Positions 55,701 to 64,000 of a DNA stretch of 64,000 nt are shown here, piece by piece. The notes beneath the pieces were generated by a model. It was given only the letters and a program-made list of their open reading frames with translations. It was not told the DNA's origin and made no database searches. Position numbers and translations under genes: made by a program. The stretch lies in NCBI GenBank assembly GCA_963693305.1, contig OY855916.1, positions 6,637,001 through 6,701,000 on the forward strand. Reading direction: 5' to 3'. Positions within the stretch are counted from its first letter, which is position 1, and each line of letters opens with the position of its first letter. Source of the DNA: Meandrina meandrites. Its lineage: Eukaryota; Cnidaria; Anthozoa; Scleractinia; Meandrinidae.

Positions 55701-55799
55701 GCACTAAATACAAATCGAATTTATAAGTCAAGTTGCAGACGAATTCCAAATTCAAGACAAAAGCGTTTAAGGATATTGGCATCTCGACTTAGGTGAAAT

Positions 55800-58700
55800 A
55801 TGCTCGCGACGGCGGATTTTGTCTCGCGTTTAAACATCTCTTCGTTGTGGTGGTTTGTGCTTGTATCTGTTGCCGTGGCAGTCGTTTCAAACTTCGTAAT
55901 CAGCTTTATACAACAGCGACGAATCGCGGCTAGAGCAGTGGTCGGTGTACCAGGACCTGCCGGGCATTGGCTTAAAGGACACATTGATTACGTGAGTTTG
56001 TGTCTTTTGTCTGTATTGTAGTTTTAATCAAGCTTGGCTCCTCCAGTACAAGATAGAAACTAAGTGAGTAGATCTAAGCTTATCACTAATGAATTAAGTG
56101 CCCATAGTAAACAAGATTCCGAATTTAAGTTATGTGACTGGTATAGGATAAGATGCAAAAATGTACAGAAAAATTTCGAAATCAGTGAGAATCGCTTAGT
56201 CACGACATCCTATTAATAGCAACAATTGAGTGGGTGGATGGCATGTAATGACCTTGTGGAGAGCCAAAGTACACGTTTTGAAAACCGATTACCAAAATGA
56301 GGGGGACATTGGGGTTTGCGTTATTGGCCAATTTTCATGTGGTATTTGGGTAATTTTAATTTTGAATTGCGGTATTCTCTAAACCTGCGGGATGCGTTTT
56401 GTTGGCAGTTGGTAGCGATTACTTTTTTCCGACCATTTTTAGCCGTTTCTGGTCGTTTCGGAAGGAACCTGAACAGCCTTATTTTATCACACATTTAAAT
56501 CCACCGTTTGACCGAATCCGCCAGCTATACAATATCCGCCAATCTATACAAGCCTTTTTTTTTTGCGATATTACGATATTTCCCGGCGAAAGCGAACGGG
56601 AACTAGGGGCGCGAGTCACTCGCAAGTCAGTGGATTGCGTGTGACGAGAAAGGCTATCATTCGCGCTAACAAGCGTGACTCACGTCACGCTCTATGCAAA
56701 ACCCCACCGAGTCTGTTCACAATCTATTGACTGTTACCTGTATAAACTAAGGATTTTTTCACGGAAATGAAACAATTTTGTCGTCTGCAGGCGAGGTTTG
56801 ACGGAGATGGTCTCAAATTCCATGTAAAGTGTGCCACTGAATTCAAAACTTGCTACCGCCTGTGGTTTGGTCCGCTCAAATCATTGGTGGTCCTGTGCCA
56901 TCCGGACACCATAAAAGTCATTCAATCAAGCAATGCGCCAAAAGAACGGTTTGTCTACAACCTGGTCAGGCCTTTTATTGGTGAGTCATCCTTTGTAGAA
57001 CAAGCTCTCTCCTCTCCACAAAGGCTCATAGGGGGTTCCGGTGAGGGGAGAATCCGCTGGTCAAAGTGAGGACAGGTGCGAGAAATGGGGAGAGTGGGAT
57101 CTTTCGTCTTTTGCGCCTGCACTCACGTTACCCAGTGGATTCCCACAACGAACGCGCCAGAGAGGTGAGATACAAGCTTGCTTGAAATAACCTCTCCAAG
57201 ATCGCGAGATTTTAAGACGAACCCCGCAGTTTTTAAGACTTTTTAAAAGAGTACTCCGAAACATGAATAGAGGGAATTAGGGTTACGAAGCCCGACAAAA
57301 TTCTTTGTTATTTTCGCTTTTTCGACCTTCACCGTGCACAGCACTTTAAAGGTTTTGATATGTGTGTGAGAAAACTAACCAATAGAAACGTTAAGGTTAG
57401 TACGTAGTTTAGCCAAAGTTTTCTCAGCTCTTTTTCAGTCATTAAGTCGTTCGTGCAATATATCTTTTATCAACAGAGCATGCTCGGGACCGCGGTGACA
57501 GAATATCGACTCTCCGTTTTTTCTGTACTGCGCATGCCCTCGCTGCGCTGAATACGTATTCTTGGTTTTCATGTTACGTCATAAAATTCTGAAATCAAAA
57601 TTCAATAGCCCTGCTAAACTTTCGATGCCACTAGGTGTAAGATGAACTAGAAATATATCGTTTTGCAAATTTCCAGCTTGGTTGTGCCCTTCGTTTTTAA
57701 AACAGAGCATTTTGAATATTCGAATTCTCCGCCATATGCGATATCAAGCTGAGTACCCTCACAAAGTTGTTTTGATTCGAACAAGGCCTTTCCTTTCTAT
57801 TTTTGCAGATTGAACATTCCCAATGTACTAAGTGCTGTTTATGTAAAAGTAAAGTAGATCATGAGCCAAAAGTAGTCGCTATTAATAGCAAAATTAAGTT
57901 CCAGATGGTTTCTCTGACATCACGGCGGCCATATTTGTGCCCCTCGGAAGGACACAAATATGGCGTCTCCATACTGAGCCTTATAAATTTACGTGGAAAG
58001 TTTCGGCAAATAACTCGCAAACGGTGCACCGCACAGACCTGAGACTTGGACAAATTGTTTATCTATTTATCTTCTATAATATCTGAAATTCAGAGCTTCT
58101 GTCGTTGAATGGTTTCGATTTTATGTTTTTATTGCGTGACAGTGAAAACCACCAATTGCTAGACCTCGGGCCGATGTTCTCCCAGTATGCCCCTCGCGCT
58201 TGGTTAAGCTTAGTTCCCACTAGCGACATAAGGATCATATTATAAGGCATTTATACAACATATAAAACAACAACAGATTTATCTGTTTTGTGACTGTTTC
58301 GCAGGGGATGGTCTAGTGGTTTCAGAGGGAGACAAGTGGTTCAGAATGAGAAGGCTTCTCACGCCAGCTTTTCACTTTGAGATCCTCAAGCCATACGTCC
58401 GAGTTTTTCAGGAGTCTACCGATGTTCTTCTGGTAAACACGTAACAAAGGGTTTTCAATTATTACAATTAGATCATTTCTCTGGGTGGCCCAATTAACAG
58501 AGAATCTTTGCACCAAAACTTATTCATGAGAAAGTATTTTCCAAAGAAGGAATTAAGGGGGTTTTGGTTAACACCAATTCGTTGCTTAGGAAGTTTTCCG
58601 TCAAAAGAGAAAAAAACGTTTTACCTTTGACTGCTTTTAGCATTGCCATGGCAACGAATTTTGACGTCATTGGATCCTACACTTTTTACGGGTTGACAGG

Positions 58701-61700
58701 TTTACATTTGACATTTTTTCATTTACATCGTCTAATTAACTGTGATGGAATGAAAGGATGGAATAGAAGAACAAAATTTAAGAAATGCTTCTAGGGCTTA
58801 GTTAACGTGTCATAGTTAACGTGTTTTTTTAATGATCAGGAGAAGTGGTCCTCACAGGAGAGGGGTGACGTGGAGTTGTTTCATCACGTGAGTCTGATGA
58901 CGTTGGATTCCGTTCTCAAGTGCGCTCTTAGCTACAGAAGCAACTGTCAAACTCAGGAGTAAGTACTAAAAACTAAGTTTTAGTCAGCTCAGTTGGTGTC
59001 CCTGTGAGCAACAGAACGCATTGAGCCATGCTAAGGTCTAGTAATACGGGAAACATTTTTGTTCAACTTGTCTCGCAACATTGTTGCATTGCAAGTTGAA
59101 CGAGTTGTTGCCCGTGTTACTACCGTGTGCTCAACTTGTCTCGCAACAAATTTCAGTGTTGCAAGTTGCAGCAACCTGTTGCACAAAGTAGAACCGAGTT
59201 CTACGTTTTGCAACAATTTTTTTCAACCATTACTGTGCATCAGCCATTATTGTGCAGTGGCTGAAGGTCGTCTACAGAATGGCGACATTTTCTCGTTTCT
59301 CCGAAGTTTCGGGGGAAGTGTAGAAGCATTATTGGATAATTCAATTCCCGTGAAGACTAAAAGGTGGAAATTCACCGTTGCACGAGTTTAAAACGTTAAA
59401 ATTACTGAATAAACTGATGAGCGTGAGTTCACAACTGAAAGTTTCAAATGAAATTCAGTCCATGCGCGCGATTTTGCTAAAGCGTGAAGTTTAATACTAG
59501 TTCATATTGTAGAAAAATTATTAGAAATCATTATTTGAAGGAAAATGAGTTAGAATTCTACTAAAACAATTAGATTATTCGCTCTCAACTTCTATGAGCC
59601 TCATAGAAATCTCGAGCTCATAATCTAATTGTTTAAAACACTCATTAAAACATAAGATTACTCTTAACTCTGAATTTTTCGTTTTCCCTTTTCTCTTTCA
59701 GAAAACAGGATCCTTATATTGTTGCTGTTTACGAAGCATCGAACCAGATTGTAAACAGACTTGTGTAAGAAATTTTGTTATTATTTATTGTTCCAGTTTC
59801 CATCAAAGCTAATTTTTTCTCTTTGACTAAGTTTGCTCGCTCTTTCCACATATCTATTAAATGTTTCCTTCGATTTCATTTAACAAAGTCATATTTTATA
59901 AACCTTGGAGAGGGGCATATTAGAACGGAGGGGCTTATTTCATATCATATATCACTTCAATTTCGTCCCAGGAGTCCGCTTTTCTTTAGGTAAGCACCAG
60001 CGATTCACGTACTTTCAGTCGTTCTGCACAGACACCGAGTTTGCTCGCTCAATGGTCCTCAATCGCTCAATCCTGATTTAAAATCTTGATTGGCTGAGAA
60101 TCACACAAAAAGGCTATGCGCATGCTCCGAAAATCGGGCCAGAGTCATTCTCGTTCCCAGAGTCCCCCGTTTCTTTTGGTCACGTGGTCGGCGAAACGAG
60201 ATGTCGTTAAAAAAACGCGTAGCCCTGGGAACGAGGATGGGCCAGAGTTCTCCGCTCAGGGGAGAGATTGCAAAATTGAAAGGAAATAAATGTCGAAAGG
60301 TAGCACATTTTCACAAGATAGTAATAACAGTAAGTTCATGTGGCGGATGAACACTTTAAAAGCGAAACATGTCCTTGTTTCCTTCCTCATAAATTGTCAT
60401 GATTTGTCATCTGGGGACGGGTGCGCCTGCTAAGAAATTGAGCTTCCAGACGGGGGGCGGATGAGAGAGGGGATGAGCTGAAAGAGAGATGAAGGATGAG
60501 GGCTTACTAAAGCTTTTGTGGTGGCTGTCAACACTATTTAGTTGTCGAACACCTAAATAATTTGTTAACTTGCTCTCTTTCAGAAATCCCCTTATTCACA
60601 ACGATTTTATCTATAAATTGACACCTGAGGGAAGGAAATTCTTCAAGAATTGCGATCTCGCTCATGCTAAAGCAGACGAAATGATCAAAGCCAGAAGAAA
60701 AGCTCTTCAAGACGATGTAAGTATAACTTGAATAAAACAAACTCTGTGTTCGGAGTCGTTCTCACTTAATTCGTCTTTTCACTGCCATTCCATTGGCTTA
60801 TTTGAATTTTTTTCTTCTACATCAGGCAGAGAAGGAAAAACTAAGGAAAAAGAAACATTTAGACTTTCTTGACATCCTGCTAGAGGCTAAGGTAGGTAAA
60901 AGTAATCCTCTTACTCAAAGGAACAGCCAGAAGATTTGTCGCCTTTTCCAAGTTAGGACCAAGCCACCAGCGTGGCCTCAATTCAACACGCAACTCGCAA
61001 AATATCTGCGCGTATTATATGTTAAACCATCGAATAAGGTGTATTTATCGACTTCCAGTTTATAATCAAGTACTTGTAGTTGCTGTAAAGAGGAAAAACC
61101 GATGTATTGGCCATTTATTTGCTTAGAATATAAGTAAAATCTCCCTATTTTTCTGAATGGGAAACGCGGTGGCCTAATGGTTAGCGCGCTTGACTCCGGT
61201 ATCGAGCGGTCCAGGGTTCGAGCCCTGACTGGGGTCACTGTGTTGTCTTCTTGGCCAAGACACTTTATTCTCACACTGCCTCTCCCCACCCAGGTGTATA
61301 AATGGGTAGTGCCGGCTTACTAATATTGGGGGGTTAAGCCTGCGATGGACAAGCATCCCATCCAGGGGGGAGTAGAAATACTCCTAGTCGCTTCGTGCTA
61401 CAGAAACAGGGATAAGTTCTGGCGGTATGGGCCACTTGGCTCGACGCAGACATACCTTTATTTCCCAGAATAAAGTAAATAATGTTTTAATCCAGGATGA
61501 AAATGGGAACGGCTTGACGGATGAAGAAATTGTTGGGGAAGCTATGACGTTTATGTTTGCAGGGCACGACACAACGGCCAGCGGTATGTATGACATCATT
61601 TCGTAGACGCTTAGATTTTTTCAAACTTTGCCCACGCTCATATGATGAGTTACTAAGAGAAGCAAAAAATTGGGGATTACCGATTTCGTCCAGAGATAAA

Positions 61701-63849
61701 GCTTGTGGAAAAGTACCCTAATTTTAAAGAATTGATGCTCGTCACTTCGCGTAGTCTCCACTTTTTTTGCGGGGTTAAATTGTTAAAGATAATTCGATGG
61801 AGGCAAACTATCTTCTAATATCAAAATTTATCTAAGTGGCTCTGTTGTGCGAATAATTACAAGCGTCGCAGAGCTAAAATGAGAGTGGAATTCCATGATG
61901 GCGCTCTAAAAGAAAATCAAAGATCTCTTCGAGATTCGACTATCTCGCATGGAGTATGCGTTTGGGAAATGTTAGTATTGAAAGCGATTTGTGATGCATT
62001 AACCCATTGACTCACAGTCCAGAAGGCTTTTATTAGCGCTCACCCACCACCCCCCCAAAAAAAAAAAAATTCCTGGCTCTTTTACGGCTTTTAACACAAA
62101 CGTGCGAGTGGGAAAAAATATACCATATGCGTACTAAATTCAGACAAACAATTCTTTTCTGAAGTAAACGTTTATTACAACAAGACACGCTGAAAGACCA
62201 ATTCATGGTTTGAAATGTTAATTATCAACCTTGATGAATTGATCCCAAACCAAACTTGAAGACGGTGAAAAAAATTTCTTCACCTCCGCGCGTCATTTTA
62301 ACAACTCGCAAAAACACGAACTCTTTCTATAAAATATAACACTAGTTCGAAACACTCTGGTGAAAGGTAGGCTTTCATTCTGAACAACTGTCACTGACAT
62401 TTATTTAACCACCACCAGCGGTAACTGAGGATAATAATTTGCGAATCATGGTGCCGTGAGATAGCGGACAACTACTGAATTCCTTCCACAAAATTAACAC
62501 TCACATTGCTTTTTATGAAAGGTAGGTTTTCATTCTGTATAAATGTCACTGACATTTATTTAACCACCAGTGGTATTATCTTGGTACAGAAAAGCGGTAA
62601 TTGGAGATAAGCCGTGAGATTGCCGTGAGATAGCGGAAAACTACTGAATTCCTTCCACAAAATTAACACTCAGATTGCTTTTTATGCTATCCATCACTAT
62701 AACTAATAACAAAAAAAATACTTGTTTGCATTTTCCGAAGTACTGCAGTAAATCTTTGCATGTAAAAGGTCGTAAACTGAACACAATTATTAAATAAACA
62801 ACAATGCGATGGTACAGTAAGTCGGCTGCACGCTGCATATCAGATGTCACCATGCGCTTTTCAAATCAATACGCTTCAGAAGCCTAAAATTCCAAACGTA
62901 AACTGGGCAAATGAAAGAAACTTGAAGGAAGTTTTGTTTTAGATTAATTCCCATTTCAAGATGTAGCTACTAATGTATCAAAGCTTCAAAATTCTGCATA
63001 TTTTTGAAGCCGTGAGATCCTGCATTATTCACGCTAAAGCGTAAGTTTAATTTTAGCCCGACGGCTTTTTGCAGTCAATTTTTCACTAAGTGGCTTTACC
63101 GATCCTTCTAAAAATTCCATTTAAGTTCGAAGCAATATTGTACATTACCATTTTCCTGTCTGAAGTCTTGAGAAGCTGCTGTCGTGATCAAGTCCGTGAA
63201 TTGTGGTCAAAACAAAAGATTGCGTGACGAGCTTAAAATATTTCTTTCAATGAAGACGACAAACAATAGACTTGTAACAATAGAAAATAGCATTGGCCAA
63301 TATCCTCTGACAATGAAGATTCGCAGCAGCTTTTAAGCATGTAAAACTAAGCAATTCAATCGATGAATAGCACAGATCTTTAAAAAATACCTACCTGTAG
63401 TTTGCAAAAGGCTAGACAGGCTAAATGACGAGCGACGCGTGAAAATAACATTTCGGGATCGAAAACTGCGGACGCATTCCTATCCAGTGACGTTTTTATC
63501 GCCCACAGCGAAAAGTATTCCCTTGACAAATTAAAACAGTCCCTTGAGAGTATACAAAAATGTGGGTCAGAGAGTGCCACCAATGATCCCAATTCTTACC
63601 ATTTTCCTTGGTAACCAAGCAAAATAGTCGAAAAAAGTAGAAAAAAGGTCAGAATTCTCGCGTCGCTTGTGAAAACAGCCTTCAGCCCTTAAAACTATTG
63701 TAACTGCCAAATGTCGAGTTGCGACTTTTTTAATTACGTTTTTCAGTTATTTCCTGGACTTTATACAACTTGGCGAGGTTTCCAGAGTATCAACAGAAAT
63801 GTCAACAAGAGGTCGATGAAGTGTTTGGAGAAAAAGAGGAATTGGACTG
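55800..63849 (+). CDS. Cytochrome P450, CYP4-clan, exons 1-9 (3' end beyond window)
   Basis: CYP4-clan P450s are ER haem monooxygenases, often fatty-acid omega-hydroxylases. Exons: 55800-55991, 56791-56980, 58305-58432, 58840-58958, 59702-59764, 60584-60716, 60826-60891, 61496-61583, 63747-63849. All join in phase to 360 residues. A membrane anchor lies at about residues 13-36 ([20 protein letters not shown]), then a [12 protein letters not shown] linker, the C-helix [12 protein letters not shown] (Trp about 139, Arg about 143), [31 protein letters not shown], the I-helix FAGHDTTAS (about 318-326) and [20 protein letters not shown] of the J/K region. The ExxR, PERF and haem-cysteine exons are missing; the last window bases TTTGTTCACAG are the next acceptor. 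Many CYP4 enzymes have Glu where this one has Ala319 before GHDTT. Family is certain; subfamily (4F/4V-like) is not. Confidence 0.93.
59055..59235. repeat. Repeat with internal GTTGCAAGTTGAAC-type inverted units, P450 intron 4
   Basis: CAACTTGTCTCGCAACA occurs twice in direct order (about 59067 and 59132), and GCATTGCAAGTTGAAC / GTGTTGCAAGTTGCAGCAAC supply the complementary halves. It is probably a degenerate small foldback element; no coding. Confidence 0.5.
60146..60238. mobile_element. Hairpin MITE with 10 bp target-site duplication (copy 3), P450 intron 5
   Basis: The ends CATTCTCGTTCCCAGAG and GCCCTGGGAACGAGGAT match those at 9649 and 10050. The exact duplication GGGCCAGAGT flanks it (60136-60145 and 60239-60248). 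The interior arms have decayed more than in the other copies. Confidence 0.8.
61158..61465 (+). mobile_element. tRNA-derived SINE, P450 intron 7
   Basis: The 5' head has a pol III A box (TGGCCTAATGG, 61170-61180) and B box (GGTTCGAGCCC, 61215-61225), the normal spacing for a tRNA-derived promoter. The body continues with TTGGCCAAGACACTTTATTC, CTCCCCACCCAGGTGTATAA and ATGGGTAGTGCCGG, then GGGGAGTAGAAATACTCCTA and a tail GGGCCACTTGGCTCGACGCA. I recall similar sequences as multicopy SINEs in stony corals. It ends about 30 bp before P450 exon 8. It is not a functional tRNA gene. Confidence 0.85.
62361..62687. repeat. Tandem duplication (~155 bp unit), P450 intron 8
   Basis: TGAAAGGTAGGCTTTCATTC (62361) and TGAAAGGTAGGTTTTCATTC (62516) start two copies that share CACTGACATTTATTTAACCA and GAATTCCTTCCACAAAATTA plus CTTTTTATG. 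The second has a short insertion with GCCGTGAGAT doubled. Copies are about 95% alike by eye. Confidence 0.8.
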
Positions 63850-64000
63850 GTAAGCAGTATAAAAAATACTGATTTTAAAAAAAATGGAAAAATTCTTATT
63901 CGAGTTTTCAAAAGATCAAAAAATAAAGAGCATTTCATGGAAACACTTGGAAATGGTTTCAGTTTGAATAGTCCCAAGCATGGCTTTAATTTGTTCACAG

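Larger units (their letters stand above)
51102..55799. other. Gene-free 4.7 kb with short repeats
   Basis: Positions 51590-51710 are a short tandem array of GTTTCGCCCGGACTAAAAGT units. Positions 52636-52784 are an inverted-repeat element (AGCGGTTTTACTTAACCTGT versus ACAGGTCGAGTAAAACCACT). Positions about 53325-53553 look like another small element (TTAAGCATGACG ... GGCATGCTTTTAAAATCTCT, with repeated TGCCGTTTGCCGTTT). The remainder is AT-rich and I see no exons. The P450 promoter should lie just below 55800. Confidence 0.6.

Noticed and set aside
61160..61232. A tRNA gene on the plus strand
   Set aside because: The A and B boxes are present but the sequence runs on into a recognisable SINE body and I cannot fold a clean cloverleaf with an acceptor stem, so I call it the head of a SINE.

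Overview
This is a 64 kb piece of an animal nuclear genome. Its genes are interrupted by GT..AG introns, it is AT-rich, and it carries many short non-autonomous DNA transposons plus a tRNA-derived SINE. The gene set (CENP-C, CDC14, BTBD19, SYD-1/SYDE, steroid 5-alpha-reductase, Tctex1, CYP4) is metazoan. The style of the repeats, and a Myb/SANT-like gene remnant of a type I associate with stony corals, suggest a cnidarian, probably a scleractinian coral. That placement is inference, not proof.

Layout. Minus strand, left to right: the 5' part of a CDC14 phosphatase gene (295-2646, running off the left edge); a repeat-rich stretch with a dead Myb/SANT-like transposon gene (4378-5150); a one-exon rhodopsin-class GPCR (11169-12416); a one-exon SYD-1/SYDE-type PDZ-C2-RhoGAP gene (15972-19166); an 8-exon BTBD19 orthologue (21410-28702); and a 16-exon CENP-C gene (30896-46911). 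Plus strand: a steroid 5-alpha-reductase-like gene (48183-48983), head-to-head with CENP-C across a short shared promoter; a one-exon Tctex1 dynein light chain gene (50477-50995); and the first nine exons of a CYP4-like cytochrome P450 (55800-63849). The window ends exactly on the acceptor AG of the next P450 intron.

Exon models were built by hand from splice signals, phase continuity and recalled family sequences. For CENP-C all 16 exons join in phase to 1284 codons, with the CENP-C motif and C-terminal cupin intact. For BTBD19 all 8 exons join to 294 codons.

The genes do not form a pathway. CENP-C and CDC14 both act in mitosis but lie about 28 kb apart and need not be linked in function. 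The most unusual structure is non-coding: a roughly 2.9 kb near-perfect inverted repeat (two 881 bp arms) in CENP-C intron 3, next to telomere-like repeats; a nested foldback element in BTBD19 intron 3; and a family of roughly 100 bp hairpin elements whose 10 bp target-site duplications can be read directly. I found no convincing wholly new gene system.
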